From NCBI RefSeq assembly GCF_042676245.1, contig NZ_JBHTKA010000016.1, positions 372,001-436,000 of the forward strand: a stretch of DNA of 64,000 bases. Direction: 5' to 3'. The notes below the pieces were generated by a model. The model ran no database searches, was not told where the DNA came from, and saw only the letters and a program-made list of their open reading frames with translations. This document shows positions 17,101 to 25,864 of the stretch, one piece after another. How positions within the stretch are numbered: position 1 is the stretch's first letter; each line of letters starts with the position of its first letter. The stretch comes from Ohtaekwangia kribbensis (GTDB lineage: Bacteria; Bacteroidota; Bacteroidia; Cytophagales; Cyclobacteriaceae). The position numbers were made by a program, and so were the translations under genes.

Positions 17101-17617
17101 ACGCAAGGACGGATCACTAACCTATAACTACAGCGTGCGCGACATTGTGCCGGTAGGAAACGCTGCACCGGACCTTGAAGGAAACTTCGGGACAGATATA
17201 GGCTACGGTAATTTTATAGTAAGCTTTTACTTCTTTACCAAGTTTGGTGGCGACATGTTTAACCAGACACTCATTGATCGTGTAGAGAATGCAGACCCGC
17301 ACTACAACGTTGATGTACGTGTCTTGAACGACCGCTGGAAACAACCGGGAGATCATGCTATGTATAAGGATATCACCGACTGGGAGCAGACGCGTGCTTC
17401 ATCACGATTTGTACAGCAGGAAAATACCGTAGAACTGCGCACGGTAAACCTGTCGTATGAAGTGCCCGGTGCTATTGTAAACAAGTGGCGCATGCGTACG
17501 CTTCGCTTCTCGGTTACAGCAAACGATCTGTGGCGCAAGTCCAGCATTAAAATGGAACGTGGTATCGATTATCCATTTGCACGCACGGTGACCTTTACCA
17601 TTCAATCCCGATTCTGA
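14153..17617 (+). CDS. SusC/RagA TonB-dependent receptor with N-terminal STN signalling domain
   Basis: 1154 residues from ATG 14153 (MKKQRLVASL). An in-frame extension to 14114 would run into the hairpin tail and lacks sense as a signal peptide. Order: signal peptide ending NPLAAQ; STN/secretin-N domain (about 30-110, RISVSANETEVREILNIIH, FVYSSTAVPV); carboxypeptidase-like regulatory domain (VKGKVTDQRGEGMPGVNV); plug with LNEVVINGYTEI and the SusC signature ILKDAAATAIYGSRAANGV; then a 22-strand barrel ending VTFTIQSRF. The STN domain interacts with FecR, matching the upstream sigma/anti-sigma genes. It forms an import complex with the SusD lipoprotein seven bases downstream. The substrate is not visible; the locus context suggests peptides or glycopeptides. 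Confidence 0.95.
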   Translation: MKKQRLVASLKATMRTVIVPLVTTFILGVTIVNPLAAQVLDQRISVSANETEVREILNIIHEKTGVKFVYSSTAVPVNQKASVDVNNETVQKILADLLHALEIHFKVINGQVLLYAADKDASPKDKPNPVGGNAERWVSFTVKGKVTDQRGEGMPGVNVILKGTTIGTTTDRDGSFALSLPDEHKEGSLIFSFVGYQPQEVAIGSQTDIVVKLAEDLKALNEVVINGYTEIRKESFTGTAITVSGEDLKKVNPINLFKSIQAFDPSFRVEVDNQFGSDPNKLPDITVRGETGLPSTNTTAGNDNLVSRRNLNNPNNPTFILNGFEVGIQSIYDLDINRVASITILKDAAATAIYGSRAANGVVIITLKKPEEGKLQFSFNYELTTNNPDLNVYDVLNAEQKLDYELLAGVYDATRDYNNTYTQDQHDQRYYLRKKNVVSGVNSYWLSEPVETSIGHQASLGVEGGSDVLLYNVTARYQTMKGVMKGSERNRVGLDVMLGYNLNRFHFNNTLSVAQVNAQESKYGSFSDYVRMNPYYPKHDANGNIIQEIDSWNRRETEPGKEGNSKIVPEIVLNPAYNATLHGFNKNDYTQIINSFSVSWNITNALDLRGQLSINKTLNSEDLFVSPFSNQYFTWTSGDDLKKRGEYQYKTNDEMTYDGNMMLSFHKAISKHFINATLGTNIRDYSSDFSGFRAIGFANDRFDNVGFANAYKDEDHPVGWYSQEKLLGYFLSGNYSWSDKYLADISVRVDGSSKFGADNKYAPFWSVGIGWNLHKEKFLAGSKVINQLKVRASTGLTGEVSFDSYLASTTYEYYQDWYSSGVGAVVKAYGNEDLRWQRTQNYDIGIEANLFQNRIYFSPRYYYRLTDDLVADIIVPPSLGFVSYKSNLGQMENRGFEFNMRANVLRGNKWFVDIFANGSRNINTIKKISESLKKYNDEIDKQQDDKDNKSVPLLRYREGESLTTIYAVPSRGIDPENGKEIFIRKDGSLTYNYSVRDIVPVGNAAPDLEGNFGTDIGYGNFIVSFYFFTKFGGDMFNQTLIDRVENADPHYNVDVRVLNDRWKQPGDHAMYKDITDWEQTRASSRFVQQENTVELRTVNLSYEVPGAIVNKWRMRTLRFSVTANDLWRKSSIKMERGIDYPFARTVTFTIQSRF

Positions 17618-17624
17618 TTTTGCC

Positions 17625-19112
17625 ATGATAAAGAAAATTATACTCTGGACAGCGATCGTTGCATTGGTAACATCCTGCTCCGATTACCTGGAAGTACAAC
17701 CGAAATCGCAGGTTGACCGCGATGTACTCTTTAGTACACAGGAAGGCTTCATGGAAGCGCTCATCGGTATATATGTGCGCTGTACGCAAACCGACAGTTA
17801 TGGCAATGAAGTTACGTTCGGTTTCCCGGATGTACTCGCACAGAACTACGATGCCGTGGATTACAGTGATACGTATGATGCTGCCAAATATCAATACCAG
17901 CAAACGCTGAAATTCAATTATGGTGATCAATACTTCATCAACCGTAAAGATGCGATGTGGCTGGCGCTCTATAATGCTATCGCCAATTGTAATTTACTGT
18001 TGGAGAACATCGATGAAAAGAAAAACCTGTTTAACTACGAGAGCGATTACCTGTTGATAAAAGGTGAGGCGATAGCATTACGGGCATACTTGCATTTTGA
18101 TATATACCGCATGTTTGCACCAGCCTATAGTGTTGACCCGGAAGCGAAAGTAATTCCGTATGTAACAACGTATGGCAAGGAAGTAACAGCACAGGCTACT
18201 GGTACGGAAATATTGGACAAAGCTATAGCTGATTTACTGGCTGCAAAAGAACTGCTGCGCGATACCGATCCTATACGTACCGAAGGCTATAGCATCGGCT
18301 ATCCCGGAGATGTAACCGAGACGGAAGAAGAAGGCCGCATCTTTCTGCACAACCGCAGGCATCGCCTGAATTACTATGCGGTGTGTGGTGAACTTGCGCG
18401 TATATACCTCGCGAAGAATGACAAGCCGAAAGCGCTGGAGCAGGCATTGGAAGTAATCAATTCCAACAAGTTTCCCTGGACAAAGAAGGAAGATTTTAAT
18501 GCGGATAAGGAAGAGGAGAAAGACCGCGTGATGTATAAAGAGTTGTTGTTTGCGTGGGATATAGCGAAACGCAGCGATGACCTGGGCGATCGTTTTCGCG
18601 AAGATAGAACACGCTTGCATTGCACCGTGCCCGAAGGTGGCGCCATCTTTGAAACCGGCAGTGTGGGAGGGAATGACTATCGCTTCAAGCAATGGCTGCG
18701 CGAAACTTCTTCCGGAGGATCATCTGCACTCTATGTACGAAAGTACAAGCGTGAGTTGAACAATCGCCACCCGCTGGTAGCCCCTGCGTTGCGTCTCAGC
18801 GAAATATACTATATCGCTGCCGAAGCAACGTTTGATACTGATCCGGAAGCTGCCTGGAATTATTTTAACAAAGTCCGCTATAACCGCGGCATAGGGCAGG
18901 AGATACACGGTGAGGCATCGCGCGATGTTTTCATTACCGAATTGCTCAAGGAAGCACGTAAAGAATTTTTTGCTGAAGGACAGATCTTCTATATGTATAA
19001 ACGCCTCAACCGGAATCTCATTGGCATGGGCGGTATATCCATACCCGCCAGTAACCAGATTTTTGTAGTACCGATGCCAAACGATGAGATTGCTTTTGGC
19101 CAGCGTGAATAA
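17625..19112 (+). CDS. SusD/RagB family outer-membrane lipoprotein
   Basis: 495 residues with lipobox VTSC (Cys18) followed by SDYLEV, the usual SusD start. TPR-like helices of the SusD fold follow: EALIGIYVRC, WLALYNAIANCNLLLENID, GEAIALRAYLHFDIYRMF (the conserved ALRA-x-x-x-FD motif), and the C-terminal ALRLSEIYYIAAEA and KEARKEFFAEGQIFYMYKR segments. SusD caps the SusC pore and binds the ligand at the cell surface. It starts seven bases after the SusC stop, and a DUF4843 gene follows in the same operon. Confidence 0.95.
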   Translation: MIKKIILWTAIVALVTSCSDYLEVQPKSQVDRDVLFSTQEGFMEALIGIYVRCTQTDSYGNEVTFGFPDVLAQNYDAVDYSDTYDAAKYQYQQTLKFNYGDQYFINRKDAMWLALYNAIANCNLLLENIDEKKNLFNYESDYLLIKGEAIALRAYLHFDIYRMFAPAYSVDPEAKVIPYVTTYGKEVTAQATGTEILDKAIADLLAAKELLRDTDPIRTEGYSIGYPGDVTETEEEGRIFLHNRRHRLNYYAVCGELARIYLAKNDKPKALEQALEVINSNKFPWTKKEDFNADKEEEKDRVMYKELLFAWDIAKRSDDLGDRFREDRTRLHCTVPEGGAIFETGSVGGNDYRFKQWLRETSSGGSSALYVRKYKRELNNRHPLVAPALRLSEIYYIAAEATFDTDPEAAWNYFNKVRYNRGIGQEIHGEASRDVFITELLKEARKEFFAEGQIFYMYKRLNRNLIGMGGISIPASNQIFVVPMPNDEIAFGQRE

Positions 19113-19136
19113 TACAAACTGTAAATGCTTACAATC

Positions 19137-19973
19137 ATGAAACGAACAATACTCTTAGCATGGATAGCAGCCGCAGTTTGTGCAGGCTGCGCAGAAGATC
19201 ATGCCAATGTATATACCGGCAGCGACAATATTTACTTTGACTTTGATCCGGAGACAAAAGAACGGGACAGCATCATTTATACGTTTGCTTTTACACCCGG
19301 TGTGAAAGTGGACACGGTATATCTGCCGGTGCGTATTTCGGGAAGGCGAATTCCCGTGTCACGACAATTTACAATCTCGGTTGTGGAAGATGCCAAACGC
19401 ACCACAGCACAAGCGGGTTTACATTATGAACCGTTGGAACCGTTCTATACCATACCGGCTGATTCCGGTACAGCACAGGTTTCGTTCATTATCTATAACG
19501 AAGATCCTGAACTGGAGAATCGCAGTGTCGGCATTACCATGGTGCTTACTCCTACTGAAGATTTAGGTGTTGATCTGCCTGATCTCATCACAGCTAAAGT
19601 TGTGTTCTCAAACCGGCTGGAGATGCCGGTGTGGTGGCCGATGTGGACCAGCGAACTGCGTGACTATACGCGCACCAAGCATGCGTTGTATCTCATCGCA
19701 GTCGGAAATATCGACTTGATCTCTTCGTATGAAGGTAATAATCATTTGATACCGTATAACCTGTTCCTCATCGACAAACTGAGACGTTTTCTGCGCGAGC
19801 CTTTTACATGGGTAGAGCAAAACCCGGATTATATACTCGAAGAGAAAAACACAGGTATATATGAATTTTACCGGAATGATTTGCCGGATATACGCTATAC
19901 ACTGTCGAAGTATGCAGCCGATGGTAAATATTATTTCATTGACGAGTTTGACGAGCGCGTCATTATAAACTAA
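19137..19973 (+). CDS. DUF4843 domain lipoprotein
   Basis: 278 residues from ATG 19137 (MKRTILLAW); an ATG 12 bases earlier is possible. The lipobox CAGC places the modified Cys near residue 18. The body starts with YTGSDNIYFDFDPETKERDS and repeats VDTVYLPVRISG, GTAQVSFIIYNE-type strands, typical of the DUF4843 family, which is encoded almost exclusively after SusC/SusD pairs and probably adds an Ig-like surface domain to the uptake complex. It lies 24 bases after SusD and 15 bases before the PKD-like lipoprotein. Function unproven; probably substrate capture at the cell surface. Confidence 0.85.
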   Translation: MKRTILLAWIAAAVCAGCAEDHANVYTGSDNIYFDFDPETKERDSIIYTFAFTPGVKVDTVYLPVRISGRRIPVSRQFTISVVEDAKRTTAQAGLHYEPLEPFYTIPADSGTAQVSFIIYNEDPELENRSVGITMVLTPTEDLGVDLPDLITAKVVFSNRLEMPVWWPMWTSELRDYTRTKHALYLIAVGNIDLISSYEGNNHLIPYNLFLIDKLRRFLREPFTWVEQNPDYILEEKNTGIYEFYRNDLPDIRYTLSKYAADGKYYFIDEFDERVIIN

Positions 19974-19988
19974 CCTCTCCTGGAAGCT

Positions 19989-21410
19989 ATGAAAATAAAG
20001 ATATCAATACTGTGCAGTGTGCTGGCGTGTCTGTTGCTGGCAACGGCCTGCTATAAAGATCTGGGTAACTATGACTATACGGCACCGGAAGAACCTGTTG
20101 TTACCGGGTTGGAAGATACGATCTATACAGCGTTTATCGGTGATACACTCCGCATCAAACCCGAAGTGAAACACAGCCTGACGGGAACGGAGGAGCTTAC
20201 CTATCAGTGGAAGATTGGATTTCCATATCCGCCTTTTGAAATTATATACGAAGGTCCTGAACTTGAAGAAGTGTTTGCCCTCAACCCCGGTATATATAAT
20301 GGTTTGTTTACCATTTTCGATAAGACAAACGGCATGAAATACTATTACCCGTTTCAGGTAGAAGGTAAAACGGAATTTACAAAAGGTACTGTTATACTCA
20401 GCGAGGAAGCCGGTGGTTCGGAAATTTCATTTATCAAACCGGACAATACATTGCTGACTCGTTTGTATGAGACAATTAATAATGAAAAACTTCCGGGTAA
20501 ACCGTTGCAGATATTACCCGTAAACCGCGGTTGGCAACCAGGTAATGCCAACCTGAAAAACTTCTGGTTATTGTTTGGTGAAGGAGAGGACCCGGGTATA
20601 ATCGTAGATGTTAACACGTTTATCCGTTCATCCTATATCAGCGAAAACTTTTACGACAGGCCAACCTCGATTTCGATTGGAGCGCTTCGTACCGGTATAT
20701 CCGGAGTTACATCCGGTGTGATCAATGGTAAATTTTACCGTGGTTCCACCAACAGTGACCCATCCGGAAGCGCCTATGGTAAATATGGAAATGCATCGGC
20801 CGGTGACTATACATTGTCACCCAGCTTTATCTTCGTAGAGTTTCAGTACTATATCGGGTACGATACAAGTAAGAAAAGATTTGTACGCTTTACCAACGAT
20901 GGTGTTTACTTTGGAACAGACTATACTGTTATACCGATCGGTACGGGTTTCGATCCTACCAACGTAGGACTCGACCTGGTACACATGCAATATCTGAACA
21001 GCGCTTCAAGTATGGCTTACCTGAAAGACAATACCGGCAAAGTATACGAGTATAATTTCTTTAATTCTCCGGATACATTCTTCCCCAACTACAGGCGTGC
21101 ATTTAAAGGAAGCGACCTCGTAACGGCCAATACCAAATGGGCAGGCTCTCTCCTCCAGGTTATTTACTTCTCGTCTGGTGATAAAATATATAAGTATAAC
21201 CCGGTGAACGAAGAACTGTTGCCACTCGAAGCTGACTTCGAAGGTCGTGATGTTTCGCTGGTAAAACTCACAACTTCGGGCGATACATTAGTGACTGGCA
21301 CCGAGGGAAATCTATATTATCTGGATGTAAGTACGGGTAAAAACGGAAACGTCATTACCCGCTATGAAGGTATACCGGGCAAACCGGTCGATGTGGTGAT
21401 CAGACGTTAA
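19989..21410 (+). CDS. PKD-like family surface lipoprotein
   Basis: 473 residues with lipobox ATAC (Cys19) followed by YKDLGNYDYT, a hallmark start of the PKD-like lipoproteins that follow SusC-SusD-DUF4843 in many Bacteroidota. An Ig/PKD-like beta-sandwich region (about 30-125, DTLRIKPEVKHS, YQWKIG, YNGLFTIFDKTNG) is followed by a longer beta-rich domain of repeated YYLD/YKYN strands that may be propeller-like. It is the last gene of the SusC operon and is followed by a strong terminator. It probably acts as a cell-surface binding protein. No catalytic motif was found. Confidence 0.8.
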   Translation: MKIKISILCSVLACLLLATACYKDLGNYDYTAPEEPVVTGLEDTIYTAFIGDTLRIKPEVKHSLTGTEELTYQWKIGFPYPPFEIIYEGPELEEVFALNPGIYNGLFTIFDKTNGMKYYYPFQVEGKTEFTKGTVILSEEAGGSEISFIKPDNTLLTRLYETINNEKLPGKPLQILPVNRGWQPGNANLKNFWLLFGEGEDPGIIVDVNTFIRSSYISENFYDRPTSISIGALRTGISGVTSGVINGKFYRGSTNSDPSGSAYGKYGNASAGDYTLSPSFIFVEFQYYIGYDTSKKRFVRFTNDGVYFGTDYTVIPIGTGFDPTNVGLDLVHMQYLNSASSMAYLKDNTGKVYEYNFFNSPDTFFPNYRRAFKGSDLVTANTKWAGSLLQVIYFSSGDKIYKYNPVNEELLPLEADFEGRDVSLVKLTTSGDTLVTGTEGNLYYLDVSTGKNGNVITRYEGIPGKPVDVVIRR

Positions 21411-21418
21411 GTTTAGGG

Positions 21419-21464
21419 CAAACTGTTCCCGGGTTTATGACGATCGTAAGCCCGGGACAGTTTG
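21419..21464 (+). terminator. Strong stem-loop ending the SusC-SusD-DUF4843-PKD operon
   Basis: Arms CAAACTGTTCCCGGG and CCCGGGACAGTTTG with one bulge, extended inward by further pairs around a short loop. It begins eight bases after the stop of the PKD-like gene. There is no long T-run directly after it, so it may work with a factor or stabilise the transcript end. Confidence 0.65.
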
Positions 21465-21556
21465 ATATACAGCCGCATAAAAAAATAATGTATATACTCC
21501 TTAGGGATACATCGTTGTTGTGCTACATCTAATCGTTGACCGAAATTTAACAAAAC

Positions 21557-22423
21557 GTGATAAAGCAAATCAGGAAAATAGTATACATCGCTGTTGCTGC
21601 AATAGCCATGTGCAGCACTGCGGTACGGGCTCAGAGTTCGTATACCTTTACCGAAGGCGTTATCGAAGATGAAGCGATCTATACCCGGCTGGAAACCGAA
21701 GGACGCAAACTCATCGATAATCAGCAGATCGTACCGATGTCCAAACTGGCATCACAACTTACCAATACACAATGCCAGGCAGCACTGGTAAAGCCATCCG
21801 GTAAATGTATAACCGATGCAGATCTCTATGCCCGATGCAAAAGCGGTGTGTTGGTAGTGGGTACGTTGTATAAATGTTCACATTGTCCAAACGATCACCT
21901 GCGTGCCGCTACGGGTTTTGTAATAGATGAAAGCGGCATAGCCATAACGAGCTATCATATATTTCGAGGGCAGGCAACAGACGAAGCCACTGACATCACG
22001 GTAGTCGTGATGGATATAGCCGGAAATGTATACCCCATCACCGAAGTACTGGCAGCAAGTTTAAAAGATGATGTTGCCATTTTCCGCATCAATACAAACC
22101 GAAAAAAAATGTATGCACTACCGTTGGCAACAGCAGCGCGTGCAGGCGATGATGCCAACGTGATCGGCCATCCGCACAATATGTATTATTCCTTTACAAC
22201 CGGAACGGTCTCCAGACTATACAAGCGTGAGGGCGGAGATAAAATGTCGGTCACGGCTGATTTCTCGCAAGGCTCCAGCGGTGGTCCCGTGTTGGATGAC
22301 AAGGGTAATGTTATTGGTATAGTATCTGCTACGCGATCGCTCTACAACACTGCGCAGCACCTGCAAATGGTTTCGCGTGAGGCCATTCCCGTAAGTGCCA
22401 TCTATACACTTCTTAAAAAGTAG
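21557..22423 (+). CDS. Trypsin-like (S1) serine protease, exported
   Basis: 288 residues starting with GTG at 21557. The signal peptide ends at AVRAQ. The chymotrypsin-fold triad is visible: H134 in SYHIF, D172 in KDDVAIF and S241 in QGSSGGPVLD. A cysteine-bearing segment (CITDADLYARCKSG, YKCSHCPND) precedes the catalytic domain and may form disulfides or bind metal. There is no PDZ domain, so it is shorter than DegP/HtrA proteins. It stands between the SusC operon terminator and a TlpA-like thioredoxin gene, in keeping with a protein- or glycoprotein-targeting locus. Substrate unknown. Confidence 0.87.
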   Translation: MIKQIRKIVYIAVAAIAMCSTAVRAQSSYTFTEGVIEDEAIYTRLETEGRKLIDNQQIVPMSKLASQLTNTQCQAALVKPSGKCITDADLYARCKSGVLVVGTLYKCSHCPNDHLRAATGFVIDESGIAITSYHIFRGQATDEATDITVVVMDIAGNVYPITEVLAASLKDDVAIFRINTNRKKMYALPLATAARAGDDANVIGHPHNMYYSFTTGTVSRLYKREGGDKMSVTADFSQGSSGGPVLDDKGNVIGIVSATRSLYNTAQHLQMVSREAIPVSAIYTLLKK

Positions 22424-22452
22424 TTTTTATTCATTCATGTAATTCATAAAAA

Positions 22453-23547
22453 ATGAAATCAATAATTCTGACGCTGGTCGCTTTTTTTCTGTGTTTAAAT
22501 TTAGCAAGCGCGCAAGAGCGGGGCTTTGTGGTTACCGGTAAACTTGAAGGACTCAAGCCTTCCTATTTGTTTATGTATCATTCCTATAAAGGAGTGGAAC
22601 ATCGAGACTCGCTGATGGTGAAGGATGGTACTTTTTCATTTAAAGGTAAAGTACACGAGCCATCCATGTGCATCATCTTTTCCAAGGAAATTCGTTTTCA
22701 AAAGGTATTCTATGTCCAGAATGCCGATATGAAATTTACCGGAAGTGTTGAGGCTCCGGATAAAATTGTTATCACCGGGTCGCCTGTACAAGATGAGTAT
22801 AGTGTATTAGAGAAACGTATAGCCGAGCATCGCAGCAAGGCCATGGCTATTTACGAAAGGGCAGAAGCTGTGCGCAAGGACGGTAAGACAGAAGAGGCGA
22901 ACCAATTAATGGCAGAGTTTGATAAACTATACCGGGGCGAGGGTGCTATACGCAAGCAGTTTATTATCGATTTCCCCAAGAGCTATGCAGCGCTGGGAGA
23001 GTTGCTATACTGGACTACCGAATCAAACTATAAAGAAGCTGCGGAGCTATATGCTGCTATAGCCACCGAACTGAAAACAACCGATAAAGCCAAAGAAATA
23101 GAAGCGCATATCAAAAACCTGGATGTTACCCAGGTGGGGAAACCGTTTGTAGATTTTACCATGAACGATGCTCAGGGTAAAGCTGTACAACTTTCGTCAT
23201 ACAAGGGTAAATATGTATTGCTCGAATTCTGGGCAAGCTGGTGCGGTCCGTGTCGTGCCGAGAACCCAAACCTGCGCGAGCAGTATGCGAAGTTCAAGGA
23301 CAAGGGTTTCAATATACTGGGTGTATCACTCGATGATAAAGAAGATCGCTGGAAGAAGGCACTTGAAAAGGACAACCTTCCCTGGACACAAGTTTCTGAT
23401 CTGAAGGGCTGGCACAATGCAGCCGCTATACAATATGGCGTGCGTGCAATACCGGCTAATTTTCTGATCAGCCCGGAAGGTAAAATTATAGCACGCGATC
23501 TACGTGGCGAAGCACTTAACGCCAAGCTTTCCGAGATATTTCCTTAA
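22453..23547 (+). CDS. TlpA-family thiol-disulfide oxidoreductase with DUF4369 N-terminus
   Basis: 364 residues: signal peptide (LCLNLASAQ), an N-terminal DUF4369 beta domain (about 22-120, VVTGKLEGLKPSYLFMYH, DGTFSFKGKV), a helical linker, then a thioredoxin fold with the active site WCGPC at 263-267 and the cis-Pro loop AIPANFLI. Such proteins are periplasmic reductants in Bacteroidota and often sit beside SusC/D and protease genes. It starts 29 bases after the S1 protease gene, so both are probably co-transcribed. Confidence 0.92.
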   Translation: MKSIILTLVAFFLCLNLASAQERGFVVTGKLEGLKPSYLFMYHSYKGVEHRDSLMVKDGTFSFKGKVHEPSMCIIFSKEIRFQKVFYVQNADMKFTGSVEAPDKIVITGSPVQDEYSVLEKRIAEHRSKAMAIYERAEAVRKDGKTEEANQLMAEFDKLYRGEGAIRKQFIIDFPKSYAALGELLYWTTESNYKEAAELYAAIATELKTTDKAKEIEAHIKNLDVTQVGKPFVDFTMNDAQGKAVQLSSYKGKYVLLEFWASWCGPCRAENPNLREQYAKFKDKGFNILGVSLDDKEDRWKKALEKDNLPWTQVSDLKGWHNAAAIQYGVRAIPANFLISPEGKIIARDLRGEALNAKLSEIFP

Positions 23548-23634
23548 CCAGCACGGCACACGGAAAAAATTTACTTTCAGGTTAAGAACGCTATTCTTAA
23601 TTTGAACGGCTAAGCTTTAAACTTTTAATCCACC

Positions 23635-25059
23635 ATGAATAACATACGCATTAGAGTATCGCTGCTGGTATATATAGCAACGCTGAGTATACTTTCGTAT
23701 CCGGTAGCAATGGCGCAGAAGACTTCCGGTCAAAATACTGCAAAGTCTCTCGCACAACTCCAGCAGGAATTTGTAGACCTGCGGTTTGGTATGTTCATTC
23801 ATTTCAACATACCAACCTATATGGATCATGATTGGGCGGACCCCGATGCATCACCAGTTATTTTCAACCCGACCAAATTAAACTGTGACCAATGGGCTAA
23901 AGCTGCGAAGACAGCCAGCATGTCGTACGGTTGTCTTACCACCAAGCATCACAGCGGATTTGCTATATGGAATACAAAAACAACAGACTATAATGTGATG
24001 AACAGTCCGTTGAAGCGCGATGTGGTAAAAGAATATACCGATGCGTTTCGAGCGAACGGATTAAAGGTAATGCTCTACTATTCTATACTGGACACGCATC
24101 ATAAACTTCGTCCGGGCCATATCAGCAAACAGCATATTGATATGATCAAGGCGCAGCTTACCGAGTTACTTACGAACTACGGTGAAGTTACCGCGCTGAT
24201 CATTGACGGATGGGATGCTCCGTGGTCGCGCATATCGTACGATGATGTGCCCTTTGAGGAAATATACTCTTTGATAAAGTCCATTCAGCCGAACTGTCTT
24301 GTGATGGATCTTAATGCAGCCAAGTATCCGGCAGAAGCTTTATACTATACCGATATCAAATCATACGAGCAGGGAGCCGGTCAGCATATATCCAAAGAGA
24401 CAAACCGTTTACCGGCATTATCGTGTTTACCGATCAACGCCAACTGGTTCTGGAAAACGTGGTTTCCGCGCGAGCCGGTGAAAGATCCTGCTAAGATGGT
24501 TAACGAAAATATTATACCCTTCAACAATGCATATTGTAATTTCATTCTGAACGTGGCGCCCAATCGCGATGGACTATTGGATGATAATGCAATTGCTGCA
24601 TTGAAAGAGATCGGTAAACAATGGAAACACCAGGGGCCGGTAGCCAAACTGCCGGTAGCCGATGCTCCGATCATATCATCAAATATAGCAAAGCGTCAGC
24701 CTGCCAATAGCAGTTGGAGTGATGATATGTGGATTATGGACTTTGCCAACGATGATGACTTTACTACTTCGTGGGCGTCTAACCCTACCGTTAAGCGCCC
24801 GTGGCATGAAATTGATTTTGGTCGCGAGAAACCGTTCAATGCTATTACTATATATGAGCACGACAGCCGCATTCGTAAATATCATATCGAGTATTATGAG
24901 AGCGGTGTATGGAAGACACTTCTATCCGGAAGCCAGGCCGGTAAAATAAAAATTCATCGGTTCGATCGCCTGTGGGGCGGTAAGATTAAAATAGTAATTG
25001 ACGAGTTCAGCGATACACCTTCCATCGCTGAAATAGGTGTGTATAACGAAAGGCGATGA
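23635..25059 (+). CDS. GH29 alpha-L-fucosidase, exported
   Basis: 474 residues with a signal peptide ending VAMAQ. The GH29 barrel starts at LRFGMFIHFNIPTYMDHDW and includes TTKHHSGFAIWNT (the conserved K-H-H-x-G-F motif) and ALIIDGWDAPW, where D191 is the expected catalytic nucleophile. The barrel ends near NFILNVAPNRDGLLDD. A C-terminal beta-sandwich of about 130 residues (WHEIDFGREKPFNAITIYEHD, KYHIEYYESGVWKTL) resembles a discoidin/F5-8-type carbohydrate-binding domain. The enzyme should release terminal alpha-L-fucose in the periplasm. Neighbouring GH92 enzymes and proteases suggest N-glycoprotein or plant xyloglucan-type fucose as the source; the former fits the neighbours better. Confidence 0.92.
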   Translation: MNNIRIRVSLLVYIATLSILSYPVAMAQKTSGQNTAKSLAQLQQEFVDLRFGMFIHFNIPTYMDHDWADPDASPVIFNPTKLNCDQWAKAAKTASMSYGCLTTKHHSGFAIWNTKTTDYNVMNSPLKRDVVKEYTDAFRANGLKVMLYYSILDTHHKLRPGHISKQHIDMIKAQLTELLTNYGEVTALIIDGWDAPWSRISYDDVPFEEIYSLIKSIQPNCLVMDLNAAKYPAEALYYTDIKSYEQGAGQHISKETNRLPALSCLPINANWFWKTWFPREPVKDPAKMVNENIIPFNNAYCNFILNVAPNRDGLLDDNAIAALKEIGKQWKHQGPVAKLPVADAPIISSNIAKRQPANSSWSDDMWIMDFANDDDFTTSWASNPTVKRPWHEIDFGREKPFNAITIYEHDSRIRKYHIEYYESGVWKTLLSGSQAGKIKIHRFDRLWGGKIKIVIDEFSDTPSIAEIGVYNERR

Positions 25060-25095
25060 TGTAATTCGTTCCCGTTTTTTATCAGAATATATATA

Positions 25096-25136
25096 GCAGG
25101 CTCTTTGTAAAAGGAGCCCGCAGGAGATACTTTTTT
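25096..25136 (+). terminator. Probable terminator after the GH29 gene
   Basis: Hairpin arms GCAGGCTC and GAGCCCGC (one mismatch, ten-base loop), with a TTTTTT run ten bases beyond, about 40 bases after the GH29 stop. Confidence 0.5.
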
Positions 25137-25157
25137 ATAAATTTTAACCGATACTAC

Positions 25158-25841
25158 ATGAAACGTAAAATTATTCTGTGCTTCCTGCTGATCATGAGCA
25201 GTGCGACTTCATACCTGTTTTCACAACATACCGAAACGATCCGGAAGCGCGGGTATATATTAACCGTTATCAACCACGACAAAACGTTTGACCCGAAAGT
25301 GCGCGAGCGTATGATCAAAACTTTTTTTGATGTATACCCGGTACTGATGAAAGCCTATAATGCGAAGGCTGCGAAGGAGATAACGTTCGAGATCGATACA
25401 GCTTATAACGGTGTAGCAGAAGCATCCGGTACACATGTGCGCTATAATCCGAAATGGTTTCATACCAATCCCGGAGATATAGATGTCGTGACACATGAGA
25501 TCATGCACATTGTACAGAATTATCCTGGAGATGCCGGACCGTGGTGGATTACTGAAGGCGTTGCTGACTATGTGCGCTATGTGTACGGTGTTGACAATGC
25601 CGGTGGTGGCTGGGCATTGCCACCTTATATAAATGGACAACACTATAGCAACGGGTATCGTGTAACGGCACGCTTCCTGGTGTGGATGGAGAAGCAGGTA
25701 AAGCCGGGTATAGTGAAGACACTCGACCGTGCGATGCGCACGGCAACGTATACCGATGCGATCTGGCAACAAGAGACTGGTAAAAATATTGACCAGCTGT
25801 GGACTTCTTATACGGAGAATCCGATAGTTGCTAGGAATTAA
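25158..25841 (+). CDS. Basic-secretory-protein-type metallopeptidase
   Basis: 227 residues with a signal peptide (LFSQ). The zinc motif HEIMH (113-117, with E114) is followed by IVQNYPG and GPWWITEGVADYVRYVYG, the exact arrangement of the plant basic secretory protein/peptidase family (BSP), in which the downstream Glu/Asp of the TEG-x-ADY segment completes the site. Length is normal for bacterial members. It is followed closely by two GH92 mannosidases (about 20 bases to the next start), so it is probably co-transcribed with them. It likely acts on glycoprotein in the periplasm or outside. Confidence 0.88.
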   Translation: MKRKIILCFLLIMSSATSYLFSQHTETIRKRGYILTVINHDKTFDPKVRERMIKTFFDVYPVLMKAYNAKAAKEITFEIDTAYNGVAEASGTHVRYNPKWFHTNPGDIDVVTHEIMHIVQNYPGDAGPWWITEGVADYVRYVYGVDNAGGGWALPPYINGQHYSNGYRVTARFLVWMEKQVKPGIVKTLDRAMRTATYTDAIWQQETGKNIDQLWTSYTENPIVARN

Positions 25842-25864
25842 TTTAGGGTTTGATATTTTCGTGC

